Assembly: GCF_029887935.1 (NCBI RefSeq)
Contig: NZ_JARXRO010000020.1
Span: forward strand, 838,683-902,682
Direction of reading: 5' to 3'
DNA: 64,000 nucleotides
Source: Luteimonas kalidii
GTDB taxonomy: Bacteria > Pseudomonadota > Gammaproteobacteria > Xanthomonadales > Xanthomonadaceae
Position 1 is the first letter of the stretch. Every line of letters begins with the position of its first letter. The notes beneath the pieces were generated by a model that was not told where the DNA came from, did not search any database, and worked only from the letters and a program-made list of their open reading frames with translations. Shown piece after piece: positions 52,167-63,781 of the stretch. The translations under genes were made by a program, and so were the position numbers.

Positions 52167-53654
52167 TCAACCCTCCGGCGCGGCGACCTGGTTGCGGCCG
52201 TCGCGCTTGGCACCGTAGAGCGCGTCGTCCGCCGCCTTGAGCAGGTCCTGCGCGCTGGCGAACCGGTCGCCGTCGCCCTGGCTGGCCAGCCCGGCCGAGA
52301 AGGTGATGTACAGCGGCGCCCCGTCGACCAGCGCCATCGGCGTGCGCGAGATCTCGGCCAGGATGCGCTCGAGCGTGTTGCGGGCCGCGGCCGCGTCGCA
52401 GTTGCCGAGCACGATCAGGAATTCCTCTCCGCCGTAGCGGGCCAGCAGGTCGCTCTGGCGCAGATGCCCGGCCAGGCAGCGGGTGAACTCCTGCAGCACC
52501 TGGTCGCCGACGAGATGGCCATGGCGGTCGTTGATGCGCTTGAAGTCGTCCAGGTCGAGGAAGGCGATCGACAGCGGCCGGCCGTGCTGCAGGGCGTCCT
52601 GGAACTCGCGCTCCAGCACCTCCTCCAGCTGCAGCCGGTTGTAGGCGCCGGTGAGCGGGTCGCGCCGGGCCTGCTCGGTCAGGTCCTGGGTCCTGGCCTT
52701 GAGCGCCTCGAGTTCGCGTCGCGCGACGGCGCCGTTGCGGATCTCGATCAGGTTGCGCACCACCATCAGTTCCTGCACCCGACCATGCAGGGCACGCACG
52801 TCGCCCGGATCGTCCAGCCGGACATCGAACAGGGTGGCGAGTTCGGGTGCGGACGCGGACAGGCGCTGAAGCAGGCCTGCGATCTGGACGCCCTCCAGCC
52901 CGGTCCGGTGCTCGAGTTCGGCCGCGAGGGCCCGCAACTGTTCGGGGGTGCCGGCCTGCATCCACAGGTCGGCCACCAGGCCCGATCCGCCGACGCAGGC
53001 GAGCGCGGCGTCGTCGTCGAAGGGGCCGGTCTCGTGGCGCGCGATGGTGTCCTGCAGCCATGCGGGCAGGTTCCAGCGCGCGGCCAGCCAGGCGCCGACC
53101 CCGGCATGGTCGCCACCGAACAGGGCGCGCTCGCGCGCCAGCGGCGCGAGTCCCGGCGGACCCGGGTCGAGCAGGGCGTAGCGCTCCGGCAGCACCTGCA
53201 TCAGCGCCAGCGCGCCGATGTCCTGGAGCAGCCCGGCGAGCATGAGTTCTTCGGGCCGGTCCAGCCCGGCGTACTCCCCCAGCAGGCGGGAGGCCATGGC
53301 CGCCAGCACGCTGCGGCGCCAGTACTGTTCACGTGCCGCCGCCACCTGGCCGCCACCGCGCATCGTCGTCGCCAGGGAAAAACCGAGCGCCAGGGTCAGG
53401 GCCGCGTTGAGCCCGAGCAGCGCCAGCGCCCGCGACACCGTCTCCGGCGGCCGCCGGGTGGCGCTGGCGAACAGTGGCGAATTGGCGATCCGCAGGATCC
53501 GCGCCGCGAGTGCGGGATCGAGGCCGATCGCGTCCGCGGTCGCGTTCAGGTCCGCCTTCGGATCCTGGGCGAGCGCGATCACCCGCAGCGCCACCCCCGG
53601 TGGGGTGGGCAGGTCGGGGCAGCGGTCGAGCAGGGCTGCCAGCTCGGATTGCAT
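52167..53654 (-). CDS. HDOD-GGDEF hybrid signalling protein, probable diguanylate cyclase
   Basis: A 495-residue cytoplasmic protein. An HDOD domain fills about residues 10-210 (LPTPPGVALRVIALAQDPKADL, RILRIANSPLFAS, LAGLLQDIGALALMQVLPE), and a GGDEF domain the C-terminal 165 residues. The active site reads GGEEF at 408-412, so cyclic-di-GMP synthesis is likely. RQSD at 399-402 is an intact inhibitory I-site five residues upstream. FLDLDDFKRINDRHGHLVGD is the metal/substrate region. No membrane segment is seen. HDOD domains are thought to sense or bind partners; the signal is unknown. It is probably a separate unit next to pyrH. Confidence 0.9.
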   Translation of the reverse strand: MQSELAALLDRCPDLPTPPGVALRVIALAQDPKADLNATADAIGLDPALAARILRIANSPLFASATRRPPETVSRALALLGLNAALTLALGFSLATTMRGGGQVAAAREQYWRRSVLAAMASRLLGEYAGLDRPEELMLAGLLQDIGALALMQVLPERYALLDPGPPGLAPLARERALFGGDHAGVGAWLAARWNLPAWLQDTIARHETGPFDDDAALACVGGSGLVADLWMQAGTPEQLRALAAELEHRTGLEGVQIAGLLQRLSASAPELATLFDVRLDDPGDVRALHGRVQELMVVRNLIEIRNGAVARRELEALKARTQDLTEQARRDPLTGAYNRLQLEEVLEREFQDALQHGRPLSIAFLDLDDFKRINDRHGHLVGDQVLQEFTRCLAGHLRQSDLLARYGGEEFLIVLGNCDAAAARNTLERILAEISRTPMALVDGAPLYITFSAGLASQGDGDRFASAQDLLKAADDALYGAKRDGRNQVAAPEG

Positions 53655-53763
53655 CGAACGCGGACTCCAGGGCGGACGGGGCCGACCGACCCGCGGGCGG
53701 GGCGGTGGGCGCCGACGTTAACGGCCGGACGCCCCCGTACTGTAGCCGCGGCGGCGCCCCATG

Positions 53764-53792
53764 AAAAAAGCCGCGCTTGCGCGCGGCTTCTT
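53764..53792 (-). terminator. Intrinsic terminator of the rpsB-tsf operon
   Basis: On the minus strand an 8-bp GC-rich stem (AGCCGCGC with GCGCGGCT, loop of four at 53777-53780) is followed by six T (53769 to 53764). It begins 25 bases after the tsf stop. The reverse direction has a weaker TTCTTCC tract, so it may also act for the other strand. Confidence 0.85.
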
Positions 53793-53816
53793 CCAGGACT
53801 CCAGTGTTGCCGGACG

Positions 53817-54689
<873 letters not shown>

Positions 54690-54777
54690 CGGGGACCTCG
54701 GATTCGAAAAGATGACGGGCGGGCCGGGGCCCGCCGCGGGAGTCTGGACGGCTGAGATGGGGCCAACAGCCTTGTTC

Positions 54778-54806
54778 GCAACCGCGCCACACGATGGCGC
54801 GGTTGC
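54778..54806 (-). promoter_or_regulatory. Intercistronic hairpin between rpsB and tsf
   Basis: A perfect 12-bp stem (GCAACCGCGCCA at 54778-54789, TGGCGCGGTTGC at 54795-54806) with a five-base loop lies 12 bases after the rpsB stop. No T-run follows on the minus strand, so read-through into tsf is expected. It may protect rpsB mRNA or cause partial termination. Confidence 0.55.
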
Positions 54807-54818
54807 GTTGCCGCGGGA

Positions 54819-55667
54819 TTACCCGGCGGCCTGGGCCTCGTCGGCCTTGGGCGCTTCGCCGCCCTCGGTGCCGGCGGCCGGCGCATCGGTGGTCGCGTTC
54901 GCGGCCTTCTTCGCCGGCGCGCGACGCCCGGGCTTGCCTTCGCCCTCGGCGAACTCGTCCTCGCGCACGTTGGCGGCGTTCGGCGCGGCGGCCTTGCCCT
55001 CGAGCACGGCGTCGGCGGCGGCGCGGGCGTACAGCTGCACTGCGCGGATGGCGTCGTCGTTACCGGGGATGGCGTAGTCGACCAGGGCCGGATCGTAGTT
55101 GGTGTCGACCACCGCGACCACCGGGATGCCGAGCTTCTTGGCTTCCTTGACCGCGATGTCCTCGTGGCCGATGTCGATCACGAACAGCGCGTCGGGCAGG
55201 CGGTTGAGGTCCTTCAGGCCGCCCAGCGAGGCCTCGAGCTTGTCGCGCTCGCGGCGCAGGCCCAGCACTTCGTGCTTGACCAGCTTCTCGAAGGTGCCGT
55301 CCGTCTCGGCCGCTTCCAGTTCCTTCAGGCGCGAGACGGACTGCTTCACGGTGCGGAAGTTGGTCAGCGTGCCGCCCAGCCAGCGCTGGGTCATGTACGG
55401 CATGCCGCAGCGCTCGGCCTCTTCCTTGATCGAATCGCGCGCGCTGCGCTTGGTGCCGACGAACAGGATGATGCCGCGCTTCTGGGCGATGCCCGAGATG
55501 AAGTTCATCGCGTCGTTGAACAGCGGAACCGTCTTCTCGAGGTTGATGATGTGGATCTTGCCGCGGGCGCCGAAGATGTACGGGGCCATCTTCGGGTTCC
55601 AGTAGCGCGTCTGGTGGCCGAAGTGGACGCCGGCTTCCAGCATCTGGCGCATGGTGATCTGGGGCAT
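54819..55667 (-). CDS. rpsB: 30S ribosomal protein S2
   Basis: Ribosomal protein of the 30S shoulder. The start [20 protein letters not shown] and the segments [35 protein letters not shown] and [13 protein letters not shown] are diagnostic. From ATG 55667 (AGGAG ribosome site) it has 282 residues, about 40 more than Escherichia coli S2. The extra part is a low-complexity Ala/Glu/Pro/Lys tail. In many bacteria S2 represses its own operon through the 5' leader; the long leader here fits that. Confidence 0.98.
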   Translation of the reverse strand: MPQITMRQMLEAGVHFGHQTRYWNPKMAPYIFGARGKIHIINLEKTVPLFNDAMNFISGIAQKRGIILFVGTKRSARDSIKEEAERCGMPYMTQRWLGGTLTNFRTVKQSVSRLKELEAAETDGTFEKLVKHEVLGLRRERDKLEASLGGLKDLNRLPDALFVIDIGHEDIAVKEAKKLGIPVVAVVDTNYDPALVDYAIPGNDDAIRAVQLYARAAADAVLEGKAAAPNAANVREDEFAEGEGKPGRRAPAKKAANATTDAPAAGTEGGEAPKADEAQAAG

Positions 55668-55812
55668 TGGGTGAACTCCTGACGGGGAACCCGCCGCCGC
55701 TGCATTGGATGGGCGGTGCGCCTGCACGGGCAGGCGCCGGGTTCCGGGGTTGGGCCTCCCCGCTGCCTCCGTGGCCAGATCCGTTCCGGTCCTGTCGGAC
55801 CGTCCGGACACC

Positions 55813-55897
55813 CCGGCACGGGTGCTTGCAGCGGGTGTGTATTCGCCTGCGTCGGTGGACGCGAAGCCCGGCGTGGGCCACTGGCCGGCACGGGTGC
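55813..55897. repeat. Pair of 13-base direct repeats in the rpsB leader region
   Basis: CCGGCACGGGTGC occurs at 55813-55825 and again at 55885-55897, 72 bases apart. They could be arms of alternative RNA structures or protein-binding sites in the S2 leader. Exact repeats this long are unlikely by chance over 400 bases, although GC bias weakens the argument. Confidence 0.5.
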
Positions 55898-56063
55898 GCC
55901 GGACACAGCCGCGGAATGATAGCGGCACGCAGGCCGCCGTGGCAAACCGGAGGAGGGCGCCTGCGGGGGATCGGCGTCCCGGACCGTGTCCCGATGCGGG
56001 CCCGATGAGGGAACGGGCGCGCCCGCCGCCGGCCCGGCGCGGGCACGGGCGGCCGCGGTCGGC

Positions 56064-56069
56064 GATAAT
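56064..56069 (+). promoter_or_regulatory. Predicted leaderless -10 box of map
   Basis: GATAAT (five of six matches to TATAAT) is followed by six bases and the map ATG at 56076. No ribosome-binding site is present, so transcription probably starts at or next to the ATG. Confidence 0.5.
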
Positions 56070-56075
56070 GCCGCG

Positions 56076-56852
56076 ATGACCATTTCCCTCAAGACCCCCG
56101 AGCAGGTCGAGAAGATGCGCGTGGCCGGCCGGCTGGCGGCCGAGGTCCTGCAGGTCGTGGCCGAGCACGTCCGTCCGGGCGTGAACACCGACGAACTGGA
56201 CCGCATCTGCCACGACCACATCGTCAACGTGCAGAAGGCCACCCCTGCCAACCTGGGCTACAAGGGCTACCCGAAGACGACCTGCATCTCGGCCAACAAC
56301 GTCATCTGCCACGGCATCCCGAGCGAAGCCAAGGTGCTCAGGGATGGCGACATCATCAATATCGACGTCACCGTGATCAAGGACGGCTGGCACGGCGACA
56401 CCAGCCGCATGTACTACGTCGGCACGCCCTCGGTGATGGCCCGGCGCCTGGTGGAGGCGACCCGCGAGGCGATGTTCCGCGGCATCCGCGCCGTGCGCCC
56501 CGGCGCCACCCTGGGCGACGTCGGCCACGCGATCCAGGAATTCGCCGAGGGCCAGCGCTTCAGCGTGGTGCGCGAGTACTGCGGCCACGGCATCGGCGCG
56601 GTGTACCACGAGGACCCGCAGGTGCTGCACTACGGCAGGCCGGGCGAAGGCGTGGTGTTCCAGCCGGGAATGACGTTCACCATCGAGCCGATGATCAACG
56701 AGGGTTCGCGCCACACCCGCCTGCTGCCCGACGGCTGGACCGTGGTGACCAAGGACCGCAAGCTCTCCGCGCAGTGGGAACACACGGTGCTGGTGACCCC
56801 GGACGGGGTCGAGATCCTGACCCGCCTGCCCGGCGACGACAACGACCTCTGA
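56076..56852 (+). CDS. map: Methionine aminopeptidase, type I
   Basis: Removes the N-terminal methionine from nascent proteins. The 258-residue protein begins [20 protein letters not shown]. The metal ligands are seen in [20 protein letters not shown] (two Asp), [15 protein letters not shown] (His) and the C-terminal FTIEPMIN and QWEHTVLVT (two Glu). It is divergent from rpsB, as in many bacteria, and glnD starts two bases after its stop. Confidence 0.98.
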   Translation: MTISLKTPEQVEKMRVAGRLAAEVLQVVAEHVRPGVNTDELDRICHDHIVNVQKATPANLGYKGYPKTTCISANNVICHGIPSEAKVLRDGDIINIDVTVIKDGWHGDTSRMYYVGTPSVMARRLVEATREAMFRGIRAVRPGATLGDVGHAIQEFAEGQRFSVVREYCGHGIGAVYHEDPQVLHYGRPGEGVVFQPGMTFTIEPMINEGSRHTRLLPDGWTVVTKDRKLSAQWEHTVLVTPDGVEILTRLPGDDNDL

Positions 56853-56854
56853 CC

Positions 56855-59469
56855 GTGGCGGCGGCTTCCGACCAGGGCGGCGATCCGGCCGCGCGCGGCG
56901 GCGAGGACGCGGCCTGGGCCGCGGTGGCGGCCGAGAGCCTGCGCGCCCAGGATGCCGGCTTCGCCCAGCGCTTCGACGCCGACGGCGACATCGAGCGCCT
57001 GCTGATGGCGCGCGTGATCGCCGTCGACGGGCTGGTGCGCCAGGCCTGGTCGCGGACGATCCCGTCCGATGCCGACCTGACCCTGTTCGCGATCGGCGGC
57101 TACGGCCGCGGCGAGCTGTTCCCGCGCTCGGACGTGGACCTGCTGGTGGTGGTGGGCGAGCGCGCCGGTGAGGCGGACACGGCCGCGCTGTCGCGCCTGT
57201 TCGCGCTGCTGTGGGACTTCGGCCTGCCGGTCGGGCATGCGGTGCGCACGCTGGACGAATGCACCCGCGCCGCGGCGGACGACATCACCGTGATGACCTC
57301 GCTGATCGAGGCGCGGCCGCTGGTGGCGACGCCCGAGATGGCGATGCGCCTGGAAGCGGCGGTCTCGGTGGACCGGGTCTGGCCGGCGCGTGAGTTCTTC
57401 GACGCCAAGCGCGAGGAACTGCGCCAGCGCCACGCCCGTTTCGGCGACACCGCCGACAACCTCGAACCCAACATCAAGGAAGGCCCGGGCGGGTTGCGCG
57501 ACATCCACACCCTGCGCTGGATGGCGCGCCGGGTGTTCGGCACCCGCGACATCGAATCGCTGATCCCGCTCGGGCACCTGGGCCTGGACGAGTATTCCGC
57601 GCTCGAGCGCGAGTGGCGCGTGCTGGCGCGGCTGCGCTACGGCCTGCACCTGGTCGCGGGCAAGCGCGAGGAGCGCCTGCGCTTCGACTACCAGAAGGCG
57701 CTCGCCGCGCGCCTGCAGCACATCGACGACGCCGACAACGCCGCGATCGAGCGGATGATGCAGGCCTTCTACCGCAGCGCCGCGATCGTGCAGCGCATCG
57801 GCGAGCGGCTGCTGCAGCGCTTCGAGGAGCAGATCGAGGGCGACGTCGAGCCGGTGCCGCTGGACGCGGAGTTCGCGATGAAGCGCGGCTACCTCGTGGC
57901 GCGCGACGAATTCTGGCCCGGCGGCGACATGGCGCGCGTGTTCTGGCTGTTCGCCCTGTGGGCCGACCACCCCGGCGCGAAGGGACTTCATTCGCGCACC
58001 GCGCGCGCGCTGGCCGAATCGCTGCACGCGCTGCCGGCCTACGATGCCGCCTCGCCGGAACTGCGCGAGGACTTCGTCGCACTGCTGCGGGGCCCGGGAC
58101 CGGTGCGCTCGCTCGAGCGCATGGCGCGGCTGGGCGTGCTCGGACGCTGGATCCCGGCATTCGCCCAGGTGTCCGGTCGTATGCAGTTCGACCTGTTCCA
58201 CGTCTACACCGTGGACCAGCACACGCTGGCGGTGCTGCGCAACCTGGCTTCGTTCTCCACCGGCATCCCGGACGAGCGCTTCTCGATGGCGCACGAGGTC
58301 TGGCCGCTGCTGCGCAAGCCCGAGCTGCTGCTGATCGCCGGCCTGTTCCACGACATCGCCAAGGGCCGCGGCGGCGACCACTCCGAGCTCGGCGCGGTCG
58401 ACGCACGCGCGTTCTGCCAGGCGCACGGCTACGGCGAGACCGACACCGCGCTGGTCGAGTGGCTGGTGCTCAAGCACCTGCTGATGTCGACCACGGCGCA
58501 GAAGCAGGACATCTCCGACCCGGCGGTGATCCACCGCTTCGCGGTCGAGGTGGCCGACCGCGAGCGGCTGGACTACCTGTACCTGCTCACCTGCGCCGAC
58601 ATCGCCGGCACCTCGCCGCAGCTGTGGAACGCGTGGAAGGACCGGCTGCTGGCCGACCTGCGCATCGCCACCCGCTACGCCCTGCGGCGCGGGCTGGAGC
58701 ACCGCATCGGCGCCGCCGAGCGCATCGCCGAGACCCGCGACAAGGTGACCGGCCTGCTGGTGGCCGAAGGGGTGGACGGGATCGGCGAGCTGTTCGCGCG
58801 CATGCCCGACATCGGGTTCCTGCGCGCGCGCGCCGACCAGGTGGTGTGGCAGGCGCTGTCGCTGCGCGAGGTGCCCGTTGGCGGCACCGCCGTGCGGGTC
58901 CGCCGGGTGGCGGGCGCGGGAGAGGCGCTGGAGGTCTTCGTGCACGCGCCCGACCGCGACGGCCTGTTCGCGGCGATCGTGATCACCCTCGACCGGCTTG
59001 GGCTGGCGATCCAGCAGGCGCGCGCGCTCGACGGGCCCGCGCACACGATCTTCGACACGTTCGAAGTGCTCTCGGTCGACCAGCGCCAGGCGCCGGACCT
59101 GGTGGCGATCGAGCGCAAGCTGGCGACGGTGCTGGCCGGTTCGCTCGACGTGCGCCCTGCGCGGCGCGCGCAGCCGCGCCACCTGCGCCACTTCCGGGTG
59201 GCGCCGCAGGTCGATTTCGATGCCGGTACCGACGGCCGCCGCACGGTGATGAGCCTGGTATGCACCGACCGGCCGGGCCTGCTGGCGGACATCGCGCTGG
59301 TCCTGCGCGAACAGCGCGTGCGCGTCCACGATGCCCGCATCGCCACCTTCGGCGCGCGCGCCGAGGACGTATTCCTGATCAGCGACCGCCAGGACCAGGC
59401 GCTCGATCCATCCCAGTGCGCCGCCCTGAGCGACGCACTCCACCAAGGCATCGACGGAGACCACACGGC

Positions 59470-59473
<4 letters not shown>
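56855..59473 (+). CDS. glnD: PII uridylyltransferase / uridylyl-removing enzyme
   Basis: Bifunctional glutamine sensor that adds UMP to PII proteins in nitrogen shortage and removes it in nitrogen sufficiency. The 872-residue protein has the nucleotidyltransferase site [17 protein letters not shown] (about 81-97). The HD hydrolase site [13 protein letters not shown] has His499 and Asp500. Two C-terminal ACT domains begin near [19 protein letters not shown] and [17 protein letters not shown]. The GTG start at 56855 follows the map stop by two bases, so coupling is likely; dapD overlaps its stop. Confidence 0.97.
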
Positions 59474-60315
<842 letters not shown>

Positions 60316-60341
60316 CCCCGCCTTCGAGGACGGCACGCGAC

Positions 60342-60698
60342 ATGACCACCCTGTACGGACTGAAGAACTGCGACACCTGCCGCAAGGCGACCAAGTGGCT
60401 GGACCGCTTCGGCATCCCCTACGCCTTCGTCGACTACCGCGACGACAAGCCGACGCCTGAGACCCTGGTCGAGTGGGCCGGACAGCTCGGGGGCTTCCCG
60501 GCGATGGCCAACAAGTCGTCGACCACCTGGCGCCAGCTGCCGGACAACCGCAAGGCCGCGGCCAGCGACGCGGAATGGAAGCTGCTGCTGCGCGAATACC
60601 CGCAGCTGATCCGGCGTCCGGTGGTGGTGACGGCGGACGGCGTGGTGACGCAGGGGTTCAGCGACAACGGGTTCAAGAAGCGGTTCGGGATCGCCTGA
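60342..60698 (+). CDS. ArsC/Spx-family thioredoxin-fold protein (YffB type)
   Basis: A 118-residue protein with the active-site pattern LYGLKNCDTCRKATKWLDR (Cys-Asp-Thr-Cys). SSTTWRQLP and LIRRPVVVTADG continue the ArsC-family fold. YffB-type members are often annotated arsenate reductase but are not shown to reduce arsenate; a thiol-reductase role is more likely. It sits between dapD and dapE, as in many relatives, for reasons that are not known. Confidence 0.93.
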   Translation: MTTLYGLKNCDTCRKATKWLDRFGIPYAFVDYRDDKPTPETLVEWAGQLGGFPAMANKSSTTWRQLPDNRKAAASDAEWKLLLREYPQLIRRPVVVTADGVVTQGFSDNGFKKRFGIA

Positions 60699-60808
60699 CC
60701 GTTTGGCGTGCGCACGTGTGCGCGCGATGATGTGGATCAGCGCCCGGCGCGTCGCGGCGGCCGCGCTTAAGGTTCCGATCCGTTCCGCTGCCCGGAGTGT
60801 CTGTCCCC

Positions 60809-61954
60809 GTGTCCGACGTCCTCGATCTCACCCGTGAACTGATCTCGCGCGAGTCGGTCACGCCCGACGACGCCGGCTGCCAGGCGCTGCTCGCCGCGCG
60901 CCTCGAAGCGGCCGGGTTCGCGGTCGAGCCGATGCGCTTCGGCCAGGTCGACAACCTCTGGGCCACGCACGGGCAGGGCGCGCCGGTGCTGGTGCTGCTC
61001 GGCCACACCGATGTCGTGCCGAGCGGTCCGGTCAGGGCCTGGACGTCGGATCCGTTCGCGTCGGAAATCCGCGACGGCGTGCTCTACGGACGCGGCGCCG
61101 CCGACATGAAGAGTGGTGTCGCGGCGTTCGTGATCGCGGCCGAGCGCTTCGTCGCCGCGCATCCCGGCCACGCCGGCACGCTCGCGCTGCTGCTCACCTC
61201 CGACGAGGAGGGCGATGCGATCGACGGCGTCCGCCGCGTCGCGGCGACCTTCGCCGAGCGCGGCACGCGCGTCGACTGGTGCATCACCGGCGAACCCTCG
61301 TCGACGCGGACGCTCGGCGACCTGCTGCGCGTCGGCCGCCGCGGCAGCCTGTCGGCCACGCTGACGGTGCGCGGCGTGCAGGGCCACGTCGCGTATCCAG
61401 ACAAGGCGCGCAATCCGATCCACGACCTTGCGCCTGCGCTGGCGGAGCTGGTCGCGCGGCGCTGGGACGCGGGCTTCGAATCCTTCCCGCCGACCAGCCT
61501 GCAGGTGAGCAACATCGCCGCGGGCACCGGCGCGACCAACGTCATCCCGGGCACGGCGACCGTGCAGTTCAACCTGCGCTACACGCCGCACTGGGATGCG
61601 CCCGCGCTCGAGGCCGAGGTCGGGGCGCTGCTGGATCGCCATGGCCTCGACTACACCATCGCCTGGCACCGGAGCGGCGAACCGTTCTACACCCCGGAAG
61701 GGCCGCTGCGCGCGGCGGCCCGCGAGGTGCTGTCGAGGTTCGCCGGTGCCGCGCCCGAGGAAAGCACGGGAGGCGGCACCTCGGACGCGCGCTTCATCGC
61801 GCCGCTGGGCGCGCAGTGCATCGAGATCGGGCCGGTCAACGCCAGCATCCACCAGGTCGACGAGCACGTGCGCGTGGCCGACCTCGAAGCGCTGCCGGAG
61901 CTGTACCTGCAGCTGGTCGAACGCCTGCTGTCGCACGCGCAATCCGCCGGTTGA
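60809..61954 (+). CDS. dapE: Succinyl-diaminopimelate desuccinylase
   Basis: Zinc-dependent M20-family enzyme that frees LL-diaminopimelate from its succinyl form. [12 protein letters not shown] contains the first ligand His and Asp, [15 protein letters not shown] the bridging Asp region, and [12 protein letters not shown] the catalytic Glu pair. [12 protein letters not shown] near the C-terminus is also diagnostic. GTG 60809 is preferred because GGAG lies 11 bases upstream; GTG 60797 would overlap that site and add four residues. The product has 381 residues. It converges on the kinase gene. Confidence 0.96.
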   Translation: MSDVLDLTRELISRESVTPDDAGCQALLAARLEAAGFAVEPMRFGQVDNLWATHGQGAPVLVLLGHTDVVPSGPVRAWTSDPFASEIRDGVLYGRGAADMKSGVAAFVIAAERFVAAHPGHAGTLALLLTSDEEGDAIDGVRRVAATFAERGTRVDWCITGEPSSTRTLGDLLRVGRRGSLSATLTVRGVQGHVAYPDKARNPIHDLAPALAELVARRWDAGFESFPPTSLQVSNIAAGTGATNVIPGTATVQFNLRYTPHWDAPALEAEVGALLDRHGLDYTIAWHRSGEPFYTPEGPLRAAAREVLSRFAGAAPEESTGGGTSDARFIAPLGAQCIEIGPVNASIHQVDEHVRVADLEALPELYLQLVERLLSHAQSAG

Positions 61955-61984
61955 AGCGCGGGAGGGCGGCGCGAGGCTTCGATC

Positions 61985-63646
61985 CTATTCCGCGCCGCTG
62001 CGCTCGACCGGCCGCGCATGGCGGTCGTGTCGCATTGCGCTGACCACCAGCAGGATCCCGAGCACCGCCGCGACCAGAAACATCAGCATCGCCAGGGCGG
62101 GATAGCCGAACAGGGTGGGCCCGACGTCGAGCCGCATCATCTGGGTGGAGGACAGCAGCAGCGCCGCGATCACCACCGCCGAGGCGATCCGGTTCGCGAT
62201 CTTCTGCAGGTTCTCCATCAACCGCGAATCGTCCAGGCCGTCCAGCCGCACCTGCATCCGGTTGGCGGCCAGCAGCGACAGCGTGTCCGACAGCTTGCGC
62301 GGGGCCTCGCGCACCAGTTCCTGCAGTTCCATCGCCTCGGTCGCCAGGTTGGCCGGCGAGAGCGCTTTGCGCAGCCGGTCGCGCATCAGCGACTGCAGGT
62401 GGGCCTCGATCTCGCGGCGCACGTCGACCTCGGGGGCGAGCGCATCGACCACCCGCTCCAGGTTGAGCAGGGTCTTGCCCAGCAGGCTGATCTCGGGCGG
62501 CGTGCGCAACCCGCATTCGGTCGCGCGCCGGACCAGGTCGAGCACCATGCGGCCCTCGGACGAACGCCGCGTGGCGCTGGCGTAGCGCGCCACCACCTGC
62601 GAGATCTCGCGCACGTAGGCGCTCTCGTCGAAGTCCTCCAGCCGCGTGCCCAGCGCCACCAGTTCGCGCGCCACGTCCTCGCCGCGGCCGTCGACCGCGG
62701 CGAACACCAGCTTGAGCAACCGCTCGCGCTGGCGCGGCGGGATGGTGGCGACCATGCCCAGGTCGATCAGCGCGATGCGGCCGTCCGGGCACAGCAGCAC
62801 GTTGCCCGGATGCGGGTCGGCGTGGATGTCGCCGTGCACGAACACCTGGTCGAGATAGGCGTGCAGCAGTTCGGCGGTGGCGGGCGCGGTGTCCTGCTCG
62901 GTGCGGCGCAGGCCGCTGATGCGGGTGACGTTGATGCCGTCGATCCAGTCCATCACCAGCAGCCGCGGCGTCACGTAGTCCCACAGCGGGCGCGGCACGC
63001 GCAGGCGTTCGTAGCCGGCGAGGTGGCGGCCGAAGCGGTCCAGGTTCTCGGCCTCGATCCGGTAGTCCAGTTCGTCCAGCATCGCCTTGCGGAACTCGGC
63101 GATCCAGTCGGACAGGCGCAGGCGCCGTCCGGCATCGGTCAGGGTGTCGGCGGTGCCGGCCAGGCGCGCGAGCACGTCCAGGTCGGTGCGCACGGAGCCG
63201 GCGACATCCGGACGCTGGATCTTCAGCGCCACCATGCGGCCGTCGTGCAGGGTCGCGCGGTGCACCTGCGCGAGCGAGGCCGCAGCCATCGGCTCGGGAT
63301 CGATCTGCGCGAACACCTTGCTGGCGCGCACGCCGAGTTCCTTCTCCAGCAGCGCTTCGATGTCGTCGATCGAGGCCGGGGTGGCGTTGTCCTGGGTGCG
63401 TTCAAGGGCGACGATCCAGGCCGCCGGCACCAGGTCGGGGCGGGTGGACAGCGCCTGGCCCAGCTTGACGAAGGCCGGGCCCATCGCCTCGAGGTCGGAC
63501 ACGAAGCGTTCGGCCATGGCATCGGTGCCGGCATCGGCTGCGTCGTCCTCGTGGACGTCGCCGAGGTCGAGCCCGGTGAGGATGCCGGCGCGCCGGTAGC
63601 GCGCGAGCATCGCGATCACCTGGGATGTCCGGGACAGCCGCTGCAT
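61985..63646 (-). CDS. ABC1/UbiB-family atypical kinase
   Basis: A 553-residue protein of the UbiB/ADCK family that supports ubiquinone synthesis or membrane lipid handling. AMGPAFVKLGQALSTRPDLVP is the family's KxGQ motif. The ATP-binding Lys lies in MVALKIQRPDV, and FVHGDIHADPHPGNVLL with IALIDLGMVA forms the catalytic and metal sites. Two hydrophobic helices close the C-terminus (SAVVIAALLLSS, LAMLMFLVAAVLGILLVV). Start ATG 63646 is chosen with a purine stretch upstream; ATG 63751 would add 35 arginine-rich residues. It is not next to ubiE or ubiJ. Confidence 0.9.
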   Translation of the reverse strand: MQRLSRTSQVIAMLARYRRAGILTGLDLGDVHEDDAADAGTDAMAERFVSDLEAMGPAFVKLGQALSTRPDLVPAAWIVALERTQDNATPASIDDIEALLEKELGVRASKVFAQIDPEPMAAASLAQVHRATLHDGRMVALKIQRPDVAGSVRTDLDVLARLAGTADTLTDAGRRLRLSDWIAEFRKAMLDELDYRIEAENLDRFGRHLAGYERLRVPRPLWDYVTPRLLVMDWIDGINVTRISGLRRTEQDTAPATAELLHAYLDQVFVHGDIHADPHPGNVLLCPDGRIALIDLGMVATIPPRQRERLLKLVFAAVDGRGEDVARELVALGTRLEDFDESAYVREISQVVARYASATRRSSEGRMVLDLVRRATECGLRTPPEISLLGKTLLNLERVVDALAPEVDVRREIEAHLQSLMRDRLRKALSPANLATEAMELQELVREAPRKLSDTLSLLAANRMQVRLDGLDDSRLMENLQKIANRIASAVVIAALLLSSTQMMRLDVGPTLFGYPALAMLMFLVAAVLGILLVVSAMRHDRHARPVERSGAE

Positions 63647-63737
63647 GGTCTCGCTCAAGATCCTGGTCCCCTGTCGCGTCGCCGGCCCGCGGCCAGCCCG
63701 CCGGCGAGTATTCCGGCGCGGCGGTGACGGTTGTGTC

Positions 63738-63750
63738 TGCAACTGTTGCA
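63738..63750. promoter_or_regulatory. Inverted repeat over the asnB -35 region
   Basis: TGCAA, three bases, TTGCA form a perfect inverted repeat whose right arm overlaps the -35-like TTGCAA at 63746-63751. A repressor or activator site is possible. No regulator gene is in the window. Confidence 0.35.
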
Positions 63751-63775
63751 AGGCGCCGGCCCGCCGGGGTACGTT
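63746..63775 (+). promoter_or_regulatory. Predicted promoter of the asnB leader
   Basis: TTGCAA at 63746-63751, 18-base spacer, TACGTT at 63770-63775, then six bases to the leader ATG at 63782. The same six-base spacing seen at other genes here predicts a transcript beginning at the leader ATG. Confidence 0.45.
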
Positions 63776-63781
63776 CGCGGC

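Larger units (their letters stand above)
55668..56075. other. 408-base divergent gap between rpsB and map
   Basis: No gene is seen. For rpsB this is the upstream leader and promoter region. It holds two copies of a 13-base sequence (55813-55825 and 55885-55897), each flanked by GGACAC/GTGTCC-type bases that could pair into stem-loops. On the map side a GATAAT box lies at 56064-56069. I cannot fix the rpsB transcription start. Confidence 0.5.
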
